From Pseudomonadales bacterium (GTDB taxonomy: Bacteria; Pseudomonadota; Gammaproteobacteria; Pseudomonadales; Ketobacteraceae): DNA of 60,778 nt. The stretch is from the NCBI GenBank assembly GCA_002708905.1, contig PAPM01000045.1:1-60778 (forward strand). The letters run 5' to 3'. The notes below the pieces were generated by a model. That model had not been told where the DNA came from. It saw only the letters and a program-made list of their open reading frames with translations, and ran no database searches. Shown in pieces: positions 46,147-58,951 of the stretch. The translations under genes were made by a program, and so were the position numbers. Each line of letters starts with the position of its first letter. Positions within the stretch are counted from its first letter, which is position 1.

Positions 46147-46280
46147 AGGGTCGTTGTATCCACTATTAGAATTCTTGAAGCAGGGCATTATAGCCACATT
46201 GGACGGAGAGAGCAGCAAAGTCAGGCTTCCCCATTCAATATGAGGTAAAATATCCGACCCACACGCCATGAGAGAGTTCC

Positions 46281-47237
46281 ATGTCACAGCAAATACAACT
46301 CAGTGCCCAGGTTTCCGATCAGCAGGCCGGTCAGCGCCTGGATCAGGTGGCGGCCGAGCTGTTCCCTGATTTTTCCCGTTCCCGGCTGCAGACCTGGATC
46401 AAAAGCGGTGAGCTTACGGTGGATGGTAAGGCCTGCAAGCCTCGGGAGAAGGTCATTGGCGGTGAACAGCTGGCTATAGACGCTGAGTTGGAAGCAGAGC
46501 AAAGCTGGGTGGCGCAGCCCATTGACCTGGATATTGTCTATGAGGACGATCATTTGCTGGTCATCAACAAGCCTGCCGGGTTGGTGGTGCATCCGGCGGC
46601 GGGCAATCGCGACAGCACCTTGCTCAATGCCCTGCTGCACCACTCCCCGGAGCTGGCCACCATACCGAGGGCGGGTATTGTGCATCGCATCGATAAGGAC
46701 ACCACCGGTTTGCTGGTGGTGGCCAAAACACTGAAGGCTCATGCCTCCCTGGTGGATCAGTTGCAGAAAAAAACCGCTTTCCGGGAATATGAAGCTATTG
46801 TCCAGGGCGTGATGACCGGTGGCGGCATGGTGGATGAACCCATCGGGCGTCACCCGAGCCAGCGGACCAAACAAGCGGTAACGCACTCCGGCAAACCTGC
46901 GGTAACCCATTATCGACTGATTGAGCGTTTCCGGGCCCATACCCATATTCGGGTGCAACTGGAAACCGGACGTACCCACCAGATTCGGGTGCATATGGCC
47001 CATATTCAGTATCCACTGTTAGGCGATCCCACTTATGGCGGCCGTCTGCGCTTACCGAAAGGGGCGACACCGGAGCTGATCGAGGCGTTGCGCCTGTTCA
47101 AACGCCAGGCCCTGCATGCCAAAAAACTCGGTGTGGAGCATCCGGAAACCGGCGAATATTGTGAGTGGGAAGTCCCCCTGCCGGAGGACTTTCGCTCCAT
47201 GATCAAGGTCCTGCGTGACGATGCCGCCGCTGATTAA
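46281..47237 (+). CDS. rluD: 23S rRNA pseudouridine synthase RluD
   Basis: A 318-aa enzyme that modifies helix 69 of 23S rRNA (1911/1915/1917 in E. coli). An S4 domain covers the first ~75 residues (QRLDQVAAELFPDFSRSRLQTWIKSG). The catalytic motif is GIVHRIDKDTTGLLVVAKT, with Ile in place of the common Leu after HR. TGRTHQIRVHM and GDPTYGG follow. The divergent bamD, downstream pgeF and clpB order is standard for the class. It overlaps pgeF by 17 bases. Confidence 0.95.
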   Translation: MSQQIQLSAQVSDQQAGQRLDQVAAELFPDFSRSRLQTWIKSGELTVDGKACKPREKVIGGEQLAIDAELEAEQSWVAQPIDLDIVYEDDHLLVINKPAGLVVHPAAGNRDSTLLNALLHHSPELATIPRAGIVHRIDKDTTGLLVVAKTLKAHASLVDQLQKKTAFREYEAIVQGVMTGGGMVDEPIGRHPSQRTKQAVTHSGKPAVTHYRLIERFRAHTHIRVQLETGRTHQIRVHMAHIQYPLLGDPTYGGRLRLPKGATPELIEALRLFKRQALHAKKLGVEHPETGEYCEWEVPLPEDFRSMIKVLRDDAAAD

Positions 47238-47982
47238 CGCTGACTATCCGGCGCATTGGCTGCAACCGCAGTGGGATGTTCCGGGGGTGAGGGCCTGGTG
47301 CACTACCCGTTATGGCCAGCTTGCTAAAGCGCCTTATGATGGCTTTAACACCGCCAATCATGTGGGGGATGATCCCGTATCGGTAGCCAGGTGCCGCCAG
47401 GCGCTGGCCGATTACTTTCAATGGCAGAGCGAGCCCCAGTGGTTGCGGCAGGTACATCGCACCCAGGTGGTGCAGGCCCGGTCCGATGGTGTCGAGCGGG
47501 AAGCCGATGGGATTTATACCCGTGAGCCTGGTCAAGTGTGCACCCTGCACACTGCGGACTGTCTGCCGGTGTTTTTTGCTGGCGAAGATGGCAAAGAGGT
47601 GGCTCTGGCCCATGCCGGCTGGCGTGGACTGGCAGCGGGCGTTTTGGAAGCCACCCTTGAAAAGCTTCAGTCTGAGTCCCATTTCATTAAGGTATGGCTG
47701 GGACCGGCTATCAGTCAGGCCGCCTATGAAGTGGGCGACGATGTGAGGGATGTCTTTCTGCGACATTCCCAGGGTAATGCTGCCTTTTTCCAAGCCAACA
47801 CCAATCATCGCTGGCAGTGTGATCTGTTTGGTCTGGCTCGCGCCAGACTGCATGATGCCGGGATTCAACACATCTCCGGAGGAGATCACTGCACCTACCG
47901 GGACCACCGCTTTTTCTCATTTCGCCGCCAGCCCGTCACTGGGCGATTGCTGTCCCTCATCTGGATTGACCCAGCTCAATAA
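47221..47982 (+). CDS. pgeF: Purine nucleoside phosphorylase LACC1-type / YfiH laccase-domain protein
   Basis: A 253-aa protein of the DUF152/YfiH family. Conserved zinc ligands and motifs are visible: HRTQVV, TLHTADCLPVFF, ALAHAGWRGLAAGV and GPAISQAAYEVGDDV, ending with YRDHRFFSFRR. Bacterial members were linked to peptidoglycan editing (PgeF) and adenosine/inosine phosphorolysis; which applies here is not clear. ATG 47221 lies inside the end of rluD; GTG 47215 is an alternative. Confidence 0.9.
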   Translation: MPPLINADYPAHWLQPQWDVPGVRAWCTTRYGQLAKAPYDGFNTANHVGDDPVSVARCRQALADYFQWQSEPQWLRQVHRTQVVQARSDGVEREADGIYTREPGQVCTLHTADCLPVFFAGEDGKEVALAHAGWRGLAAGVLEATLEKLQSESHFIKVWLGPAISQAAYEVGDDVRDVFLRHSQGNAAFFQANTNHRWQCDLFGLARARLHDAGIQHISGGDHCTYRDHRFFSFRRQPVTGRLLSLIWIDPAQ

Positions 47983-48019
47983 TTTCTGTCAATTAACCCC
48001 CTTAAAATTTGATCTACCG

Positions 48020-48047
48020 TTGAAAAAGCCGGGTATTGCCCCCAAAT
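48020..48047 (+). promoter_or_regulatory. Sigma-32 (heat-shock) type promoter of clpB
   Basis: TTGAAA (48020-48025) and CCCCCAAAT (48039-48047) are separated by 13 bp, close to the sigma-32 consensus CTTGAAA / CCCCATNT. It lies about 60 bp before the clpB start. Heat-shock control of clpB is established in other gammaproteobacteria. Confidence 0.75.
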
Positions 48048-48106
48048 TGTAAAGCAGTTTAAAGGGGCGTTTGTCGACGCCGCAAAGTAGATTACGAGGG
48101 TATTTC

Positions 48107-50680
<2,574 letters not shown>

Positions 50681-50709
50681 TTGTATTTACATGCTTTAAT
50701 CTGCACTCA

Positions 50710-50738
50710 AATGGCCTGGGATCGACCAGGCCATTTTC
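50710..50738 (+). terminator. Terminator after clpB
   Basis: AATGGCCTGG and CCAGGCCATT form a perfect 10-bp stem with a 6-base loop, followed by TTTC. It lies 29 bases after the clpB stop. Confidence 0.85.
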
Positions 50739-50836
50739 ATTTCATGGCTTATCAGGCTTTCCCCTTTGATTCATACTATTCTTTATAGGTCTGCATTCGG
50801 TTTTGAGCGGGCAATGAAGCTAAGTGACTTAAAATA

Positions 50837-53557
50837 ATGTTTGCTTCGCGGTTCACCGGTTGTAAATCCACGATGTGGTGTGTGTTTTTGCGTTCAATAC
50901 TTTTTTTGTTCTTTGTGCTGCCAACAATGTGTCTATCCATGGCGCAGGCGTCCCCGATGATGACGGATGGAGGCGGTGGCTTCGACTATGGGCGGCTTGA
51001 GTATGTGCTGGTGGATGAATCGGTGCAGTCTGACGCCATCCCTTTGCAAAGTGAGTGGCGCCAGCACGATGATAAGGTGCCGAACTTCGGCTTCTCCCAC
51101 GCCACGCTCTGGTTGCGTTTTTCAGTAGCCAATCCTGAAGCTGTTTCTTTGGAGCGCTTTCTGGAAGTGGGGTATCCGCTGCTAAGTCGGGTTGAAGTGA
51201 TTCACATGCTGGACGGGCGAAAATTGGACTCGTTGGTGCTGGGGAACAGCATCGACTACCGCACCCGACCCATTGATCATCGTGACTTGATATTTCCCTT
51301 GTCCTTCCCCCCGGATTCTATTTCCACCGTTTACCTGAAAGTGCAAGGCGGTAACGGCCTGCAGGTGCCTTTGGCGTTGTGGGAAGCGTCCCGTTTCTGG
51401 CAAGCCGATCAAAGCCGGTTATCCTGGATTAACCTGTACTATGGTTTGATGTTGGCCATGATTCTCTATAATCTGTTTTTGGTGTGGGGAATTCGGGATG
51501 TTGCCTATCTTTATTATGTCTGTGCCATGGCATCAGTATTGATTTTTCAAACCATTCTCCATGGGACTGCTTTTCAGTTCCTGTGGCCTGACAGCCCGCA
51601 ATGGAACGCGGTGAGCATCGCCTTCTTTATCCCGATCGTCACCGGTTGCGCCAACCTGTTTTCCAACAAAATGCTTCGTATTCAGCAGGTGTCCCCCGGA
51701 TTATACCGTTTGGTTTTGCTGCAGATTTTTTCGGCTCCGGTTTTGGCCATCGCCAGCCTGGTTTTTCCATACCAGTATGTGGTCCCTGTCTCTACGTTTA
51801 TGACCGCCATCAGTGCCACCACCATAGCTTATCTGGGGATAAGGCACTGGGCTCAGTACGCCATGGATGCGCGAATATTTACCGTTGCCTGGAATATATT
51901 TCTGCTCGGAACGGTGGGGATGGCGCTGAGCAAATTTTCCCTGCTGCCCTACAACTGGTTTACGCATAATCTGGTGCAGATCGGCTCAGCCATCGAAACA
52001 GTGCTGTTGTCTCTGGCTCTGGCTGCCCGCATCAATCGGTTGCGGGAAGACCGCCTGACGCTGGAGAAAAATCAATTGCTGGCGCGGGAAAATGAGATCA
52101 AGTCTGAAAAGGAATTAATGGAGGCCAAGTACGAGAGTAAAGCCAAGAGTGATTTTCTGGCCGTCATGAGCCACGAGATTCGAACACCGATGAACGGCGT
52201 GCTGGGCGTCCTGGACTTGATGAAGGACACGCCGCTCAACCCGGAACAATCCCGTATGATCGGAACCATCGAAAGTTCAGGCCGACTGCTGCTTAATATT
52301 CTCAATGATATTCTGGATATCAGTAAGATTGAATCGGGTCATCTGGATCTCGAAACCATTCCCATGTCCTTACACCAAATTATCAATGATGCAGTGACGA
52401 TCTATGATGCTTCCGCGCGACAAAAGCAACTGGTGGTGGCTTCATTTGTAAGCCCATCCATCAGGAGTCCGCTGTTAGGGGACCCCACCCGCATCAAGCA
52501 GGTGATTTTCAACCTGGTGGGTAATGCGATCAAGTTCACCGAGCAAGGTCATGTCTTTGTACGAGTCAACTGCGTGGCGGAAGGCGGCGATTATCAAAAA
52601 ATCCGTATTGAAGTGCTGGACTCCGGGATTGGCATGTCCGAAATCCAGCAGAGCAAGCTGTTTCAATCATTCAGTCAGGGTGATAGCTCCACCAGTAGAA
52701 AATTCGGAGGTACCGGACTGGGTTTGGCGATCAGCAAACGGTTGGTGGAGGCCATGGGGGGCCAAATCGGTGTCACCAGTCAACCCGGCAATGGTAGTGC
52801 GTTTTGGCTTGAACTGACTCTGGGGGTGGCTCAGAACGCCGCCGCTATTCAGGTTGAAGCTAAAGAGAGTGTATCCGCTTTGATTGACTATGGCCCTTTG
52901 GCGTCATTTCTGCGTGAGTGCCTCAACGGGGAAGGCGTACCGGTGGACACGTTGTCGGTGTCAGGGCACCACCAAAGCAATTCCGTCAGGGTGGTTTGCG
53001 AGAACGGCAGTGCGGTCTGTTCGGTTGGTCAGGAGTCCGCTTCACGCTCCTTTGATTCGCCGTTTAACATCAACGCCTGGCTCGGTTGGGAGCCCGCTCC
53101 CGCGGTTTCACCGGTTGCTCATCAATCAGCAGGTTCGTCAGTGCGGGTGAAAAATCTGCGGGTGCTGGTGGCAGAAGATAATGCCGTGAACCAAATGGTG
53201 ATCAGAGAGCTTCTGAAACCTTTGGTCGCCCATCTGGACTTGGCCAGTAACGGGGTGGAGGCCATTCACCTTTTCAGTAAATCCGGCGCTTCCTATGATT
53301 ATGTGCTGATGGATTGTGAGATGCCTGAAATGGATGGTTATGAGGCCACGCGACGCATTCGGGCGTATGAGAGGAAGCATGGTATGCGCCCGGTAAAAAT
53401 TGTGGCACTTACCGCCCATGCATTCGAAGAATTCAAAGACAAAGCTTTCAAGGCCGGTATGAATGCGCACCTGCCCAAACCCCTGACCAGGGCTCTGCTG
53501 ACGTCTTTTTTCATCGAGGATGATTTGATCGGGGCGGGTCAGAAGCAGGCGGGTTGA
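50837..53557 (+). CDS. 7TMR-DISM hybrid sensor histidine kinase
   Basis: A 906-aa hybrid kinase. After a signal peptide, an extracytoplasmic 7TMR-DISMED2 domain (about 45-180, with FSHATLWLRFSVAN) precedes seven membrane helices (about 195-395). Then come HisKA with H446 in MSHEIRTPMNGVLGVLD, HATPase (NLVGNAIKFTEQGHV, DSGIGMS, GGTGLGLAISKRLVEAMGG), a degenerate ~80-residue spacer, and a receiver with D826 in VLMDCEMPEMDGYEA. There is no HPt domain. DISMED2 domains are thought to bind carbohydrate-like ligands. No cognate regulator lies next to it, so its signal and output are unknown. Confidence 0.9.
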   Translation: MFASRFTGCKSTMWCVFLRSILFLFFVLPTMCLSMAQASPMMTDGGGGFDYGRLEYVLVDESVQSDAIPLQSEWRQHDDKVPNFGFSHATLWLRFSVANPEAVSLERFLEVGYPLLSRVEVIHMLDGRKLDSLVLGNSIDYRTRPIDHRDLIFPLSFPPDSISTVYLKVQGGNGLQVPLALWEASRFWQADQSRLSWINLYYGLMLAMILYNLFLVWGIRDVAYLYYVCAMASVLIFQTILHGTAFQFLWPDSPQWNAVSIAFFIPIVTGCANLFSNKMLRIQQVSPGLYRLVLLQIFSAPVLAIASLVFPYQYVVPVSTFMTAISATTIAYLGIRHWAQYAMDARIFTVAWNIFLLGTVGMALSKFSLLPYNWFTHNLVQIGSAIETVLLSLALAARINRLREDRLTLEKNQLLARENEIKSEKELMEAKYESKAKSDFLAVMSHEIRTPMNGVLGVLDLMKDTPLNPEQSRMIGTIESSGRLLLNILNDILDISKIESGHLDLETIPMSLHQIINDAVTIYDASARQKQLVVASFVSPSIRSPLLGDPTRIKQVIFNLVGNAIKFTEQGHVFVRVNCVAEGGDYQKIRIEVLDSGIGMSEIQQSKLFQSFSQGDSSTSRKFGGTGLGLAISKRLVEAMGGQIGVTSQPGNGSAFWLELTLGVAQNAAAIQVEAKESVSALIDYGPLASFLRECLNGEGVPVDTLSVSGHHQSNSVRVVCENGSAVCSVGQESASRSFDSPFNINAWLGWEPAPAVSPVAHQSAGSSVRVKNLRVLVAEDNAVNQMVIRELLKPLVAHLDLASNGVEAIHLFSKSGASYDYVLMDCEMPEMDGYEATRRIRAYERKHGMRPVKIVALTAHAFEEFKDKAFKAGMNAHLPKPLTRALLTSFFIEDDLIGAGQKQAG

Positions 53558-53561
53558 TACG

Positions 53562-53583
53562 AAAAGCCCCACGTTTGTGGGGC
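53562..53583 (-). terminator. Terminator for the DUF4124 gene
   Basis: On the minus strand GCCCCAC and GTGGGGC form a perfect 7-bp stem with an AAAC loop, followed by TTTT. It lies 12 bases past the stop at 53596 and close to the end of the convergent sensor kinase gene. Confidence 0.75.
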
Positions 53584-53595
53584 ATGAGCATTGTT

Positions 53596-54054
53596 TCAGA
53601 GATCTTTGCAGTTTTCAGAAATGTACTTTTCCACTTCTTTCATCCTGGCCTTGATCTCTTCTTCGCCCAGATAGCGAATTTCGCCGTCGGCGCCGGTTTC
53701 CTTAACCCGGCGATTGGCTTTTAACTGCGCAAGGTTTTGGCGCTGGATTTTACAGTTGTTGGCCATGATTTCTCGATTCTTCTGATCCAGCTCTGCTTCT
53801 TCTTTGGGTGCCTGCCCGGCGGCCTCCGCTGCTTTACGTTTTTCCTCGAGCTTTTCAATGGCCTGTTCCTGGTCGCTGGATGCGCCGGTTTTTACATTCA
53901 CCACAGCTGCCGTTTCGGTATCCGGTGGGTTCTCCCCATAATGAGTCACGCCCTGCGAGTCTACCCATTTATAGAATTTACCCGCGTGGCTGGCTGGTGA
54001 GAGCAGCAGGGTCAAGCACAGTGCTGACAGCAGCAGTAATGGTTTTTTTATCAT
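53596..54054 (-). CDS. DUF4124-domain exported protein
   Basis: A 152-aa protein with a Sec signal (LLLLSALCLTLLLSPASHA, cleavage before GKFYK). GKFYKWVDSQGVTHYGENPP is the DUF4124 signature. The rest is a charged helical segment (about 60-152) ending in ISENCKDL; two cysteines (one in NNCKI) may pair. The family is common in gammaproteobacteria, exported and of unknown function. Confidence 0.88.
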   Translation of the reverse strand: MIKKPLLLLSALCLTLLLSPASHAGKFYKWVDSQGVTHYGENPPDTETAAVVNVKTGASSDQEQAIEKLEEKRKAAEAAGQAPKEEAELDQKNREIMANNCKIQRQNLAQLKANRRVKETGADGEIRYLGEEEIKARMKEVEKYISENCKDL

Positions 54055-54115
54055 GGCGTTGCTCTAATCTGTGAAGTAACTACTCTAACTATAGCTGGTT
54101 AGGCGCCGTGTTCGC

Positions 54116-54144
54116 ATGAATTCGCGCTCATTTTGTGAATTCAT
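54116..54144. other. 8-bp inverted repeat upstream of the ilv promoter
   Basis: ATGAATTC (54116-54123) and GAATTCAT (54137-54144) are perfect inverted copies separated by 13 bases, centred about 82 bp upstream of the candidate -35 at 54212. This spacing fits an activator site, such as for a LysR- or Lrp-type regulator, but no regulator is identified. Confidence 0.35.
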
Positions 54145-54211
54145 CAACGCTATTGGGGAAGTATAGGTGAATCCGCTCTAAGTTCATGGTTTTCCACATA
54201 AAGATACTCTA

Positions 54212-54240
54212 TTGACAAAAATTACATCCGTCGTCAAGAT
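54212..54240 (+). promoter_or_regulatory. Sigma-70 promoter of the ilvIHC operon
   Basis: TTGACA at 54212-54217 is followed after 17 bp by CAAGAT at 54235-54240. Transcription would start near 54247, leaving a leader of about 340 bases before the ilvI GTG at 54587. Confidence 0.6.
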
Positions 54241-54246
54241 ATGCGG

Positions 54247-54586
54247 CTCACTGAGGTGGGTGCAGATCGCCGGGAGATACCTGACCGATCTGCGCTAGAG
54301 CGAGAGTATCGCCACATTTAGGCAGGCCCCGCGTACCGGCTTTCCTGCCATACCCCGTCGATCTCGCTAGATAAATCATAGGCTTAACAGCGTATGAGGT
54401 AATTGGGCCAAAACCCCCGTGCCCTGATTGCCAAGCTAGCTTTGACCCACAGGCCGCTCCGATTGATGAGTAAATCAATGGGGTGGAACTGACATTCATG
54501 ACTTTAATTGGTTTGTAACAGGCTTGGGCAAGGGCGGATCAGCCATTGGGGCTGATGCTGATTGCTCAGGATTAAGGTGTGAGATC
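54247..54586 (+). promoter_or_regulatory. Long structured leader before ilvI
   Basis: The leader has no supported gene on the plus strand. It contains GCAGATCG/CGATCTGC (54262-54269 / 54286-54293), then a nested pair: outer AGCGAGA/TCTCGCT (54299-54305 / 54362-54368) and inner GGCAGG/CCTGCC (54321-54326 / 54344-54349), and further TTGAT/ATCAA near 54463. No branched-chain-codon-rich leader peptide is apparent, so classical attenuation is not supported. On the minus strand an 83-codon frame (54248-54499) is open but unlike any family I know. It may be a regulatory RNA or a remnant insertion. Confidence 0.4.
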
Positions 54587-56308
54587 GTGGAACTTCTTTC
54601 TGGTGCAGAAATGCTCGTCCGGGCTTTAAAGGACGAGGGAGTAGAGACAGTTTTCGGCTACCCAGGTGGTGCCGTACTGCATATATATGACGCGCTATTT
54701 CAGCAAAAAAGCATCAGCCACGTGTTGGTCCGCCACGAGCAGGCGGCAGCCCACATGGCGGATGCGTTTTCCCGAACCAGCGGTAAAACCGGCGTCTGCC
54801 TGGCTACCTCCGGCCCCGGCGCTACCAACACTGTGACCGGTATTGCCACCGCTTATATGGATTCCATTCCGATGGTAGTCATTACTGGCCAGGTCCAGTC
54901 GGACTGGATTGGCGATGACGCTTTCCAGGAAACCGATATTGTTGGGTGTACTCGTCCGATCGTGAAGCACAGCTTTATGGTCAAGAAGACCGAGGACATT
55001 CCGGCGACCATTAAAAAAGCCTTCTATATTGCCAGTACCGGACGACCTGGTCCTGTGCTGGTGGATATCCCCAAGGATCTGACTAACCCTGCGGTTACCT
55101 ATGAGTACAATTACCCGTCCAAGGTGAAATTGCGCTCTTATAACGTGGTATCAAAAGGTCATTCGGGGCAGATTAAAAAAGCAGTTGATTTGCTGATGGC
55201 GGCCAAACGTCCCATTTTTTACACCGGTGGTGGTGTTATCCAGGGTAACTCAGCGGCGGAATTGACCGAGCTGGTGCGCAAGATGGGGTTCCCCTGTACC
55301 AATACCCTGATGGGGCTGGGTGGCTTCCCCGGCGATGATCCCTTGTTCCTCGGTATGCTGGGTATGCACGGTACCTATGAGGCCAACATGGCCATGCACC
55401 ATGCAGATGTGGTGATGGCGATTGGTGCTCGCTTCGATGACCGCGTAACCAACCATACTTCCAAGTTCTGCCCTAACGCCAAAATTATCCACGTAGATGT
55501 GGATCCGGCGTCCATAGCCAAGAACATCCCGGTGGATATTCCCATCGTAGGTCCCGTTGACCAGGTTCTGAAAGAAATGCTGGAACAGCTGGAAAAAACC
55601 GATGAGAAGCCGGACCAGCAGGCCCTTGAAGCCTGGTGGAAACAGATTGATGCCTGGCGTGCTTATCATGGCCTGCGCTATGAAACCAAGCCCGACATTT
55701 TGAAACCGCAGGGCGTTATTGAGGAGCTGTATCGGGTTACCAATGGTGAAGCGATCATTACCTCCGACGTGGGCCAGCATCAGATGTTCGCGGCCCAGTA
55801 TTACAAGTTCAAATATCCGCGCCAATGGATCAACTCCGGTGGTTTGGGCACCATGGGCTTCGGCCTGCCTGCGGCCATGGGCTGTCTGGTGGCTCGGCCC
55901 GATGCCACCGTCGCCTGCGTCACCGGTGAGGGCAGTATCCAGATGAACATCCAGGAGTTGTCCACCTGCCTGCAGTACAACTTCCCGGTGAAAATCATCA
56001 ACCTCAATAACCAGTCCCTGGGTATGGTTCGCCAGTGGCAGGATATGCAGTATCAGGGCCGTCATTCCAGCTCCACTTATGAGGAATCCCTGCCGGACTT
56101 TATCAAGCTGGCGGAAGCGTACGGTCATGTGGGCATGCGTGTCACCAAGCCTGAAGAGTTGGAAGGTGCCATGAAAGAAGCCTTCGCTCTCAAGGATCGA
56201 CTGGTGTTCATGGATATCTCGGTGGATCCCTCCGAGCACGTATACCCAATGCAGATTAAAGATGGCTCCATGCGCGACATGTGGCTGAGCAAAACGGAGC
56301 GTACCTGA
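54587..56308 (+). CDS. ilvI: Acetolactate synthase large subunit
   Basis: The 573-aa catalytic subunit that makes acetolactate or acetohydroxybutyrate for valine, leucine and isoleucine. The ThDP-activating glutamate is E51 in [16 protein letters not shown]; the ThDP-Mg motif starts at G447 ([15 protein letters not shown] ... [14 protein letters not shown]). FAD-binding GxGxP-type sequence is in the middle. Start GTG 54587 gives the family N-terminus ([13 protein letters not shown]) with AAGGTG upstream; longer in-frame starts extend into the leader. The product works with ilvH, 2 bases downstream. Confidence 0.95.
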   Translation: MELLSGAEMLVRALKDEGVETVFGYPGGAVLHIYDALFQQKSISHVLVRHEQAAAHMADAFSRTSGKTGVCLATSGPGATNTVTGIATAYMDSIPMVVITGQVQSDWIGDDAFQETDIVGCTRPIVKHSFMVKKTEDIPATIKKAFYIASTGRPGPVLVDIPKDLTNPAVTYEYNYPSKVKLRSYNVVSKGHSGQIKKAVDLLMAAKRPIFYTGGGVIQGNSAAELTELVRKMGFPCTNTLMGLGGFPGDDPLFLGMLGMHGTYEANMAMHHADVVMAIGARFDDRVTNHTSKFCPNAKIIHVDVDPASIAKNIPVDIPIVGPVDQVLKEMLEQLEKTDEKPDQQALEAWWKQIDAWRAYHGLRYETKPDILKPQGVIEELYRVTNGEAIITSDVGQHQMFAAQYYKFKYPRQWINSGGLGTMGFGLPAAMGCLVARPDATVACVTGEGSIQMNIQELSTCLQYNFPVKIINLNNQSLGMVRQWQDMQYQGRHSSSTYEESLPDFIKLAEAYGHVGMRVTKPEELEGAMKEAFALKDRLVFMDISVDPSEHVYPMQIKDGSMRDMWLSKTERT

Positions 56309-56310
56309 TC

Positions 56311-57883
<1,573 letters not shown>

Positions 57884-57906
57884 TCGATCGTTGGTATGAC
57901 AAAAGG

Positions 57907-57928
57907 CGCGGCATTAGCCGCGTTTTTT
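57907..57928 (+). terminator. Terminator after ilvC
   Basis: CGCGGC-ATTA-GCCGCG is a perfect 6-bp stem followed by TTTTTT, 23 bases after the ilvC stop. Confidence 0.85.
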
Positions 57929-58021
57929 GTTTCTGGTCATCAAAATATTGTAATGTGGTTGCAAAATGGGCATTGGAACTCCACATTTAGCGGATAACGG
58001 AGCGAATCCTAAGGTGCGAAC

Positions 58022-58897
58022 ATGGTAGAGAAGGCCAACCAGAAGAAAGAACCGGAAGCAAAACCAGTTCAGTCGTCGGCGGGGAAAACAGAAGTGGAAA
58101 CACCGCCCCACCAGGCTGAGCACGCAGAACAGTCTGAGTTCGAAGATTATGGCGTCACCTTTGAAGTCGTCGAAGGCGAAGAGTTGGTGGGTGGGAAAAA
58201 AATCCGCCGCAAGGGGGTGTACCTGTTGCCCAATCTGTTTACCACAGGGGCATTGTTCTCAGGGTTTTATGCCATCGTTGCCGCAATGAACGGCTTGTTT
58301 GAGCAATCTGCTATTGCCGTTTTTGTCGCGATGATTCTGGATGGTCTGGATGGCCGTGTCGCCCGTATGACCAATACCCAGAGCGAATTCGGCGCGCAAT
58401 ATGACAGCTTGTCGGACTGTATTTCCTTTGGCGTAGCACCTGCGCTCGTATCCTACGCTTGGTCACTTTCCAATCTTGGAAAAATTGGCTGGATGGTGGC
58501 GTTTGTATTTGCGGCCTGTGCTGCACTGCGTCTTGCCCGCTTCAATGTTCAGATTGATACTGCGGATAAGCGTTATTTCACCGGCTTGCCCAGTCCCGCT
58601 GCAGCTGCTGTGGTAGCGGGTATGGTGTGGTTCGGAACAGAAAATGGCTTTGATGGCAAAGCCGTAGCGGGAATTGCTGCATTGCTGACAGCCTTTGCTG
58701 CCGTCATGATGGTAAGCAATGTAAAGTACAACAGTTTCAAAGAGTTGGACTTTAAAGGCCGGGTACCCTTTGTTGCGATTCTGGTGGTGGTGTTGGTGCT
58801 GGCGGTAGTGGCCTCCTATCCTGCTGGCATGCTGCTGGCCATATTTCTGATTTACGCTCTCAGTGGGCCACTTTTGATCTTCAAACGAAAAAAATGA
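58022..58897 (+). CDS. pssA: CDP-diacylglycerol-serine O-phosphatidyltransferase
   Basis: A 291-aa membrane enzyme making phosphatidylserine. The CDP-alcohol transferase motif is complete: DGLDGRVAR, then eight residues, GAQYDSLSD. About seven hydrophobic segments follow residue 65. The first ~65 residues are charged, cytoplasmic and variable, as in other Pseudomonas-type PssA. Adjacency to ilvC is the common order in this group of bacteria. Confidence 0.92.
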   Translation: MVEKANQKKEPEAKPVQSSAGKTEVETPPHQAEHAEQSEFEDYGVTFEVVEGEELVGGKKIRRKGVYLLPNLFTTGALFSGFYAIVAAMNGLFEQSAIAVFVAMILDGLDGRVARMTNTQSEFGAQYDSLSDCISFGVAPALVSYAWSLSNLGKIGWMVAFVFAACAALRLARFNVQIDTADKRYFTGLPSPAAAAVVAGMVWFGTENGFDGKAVAGIAALLTAFAAVMMVSNVKYNSFKELDFKGRVPFVAILVVVLVLAVVASYPAGMLLAIFLIYALSGPLLIFKRKK

Positions 58898-58951
58898 AAC
58901 ATCCCCGGAGCTGCGGCATCTAATCTTTAACGGATAGATGAGGGTTCCAAG

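Noticed and set aside
54241-54321. Short plus-strand frame at the start of the ilv leader as an attenuator peptide
   Set aside because: Its ATG lies at the predicted transcription start, it has no ribosome site and is rich in Arg and Glu rather than Ile, Val or Leu.
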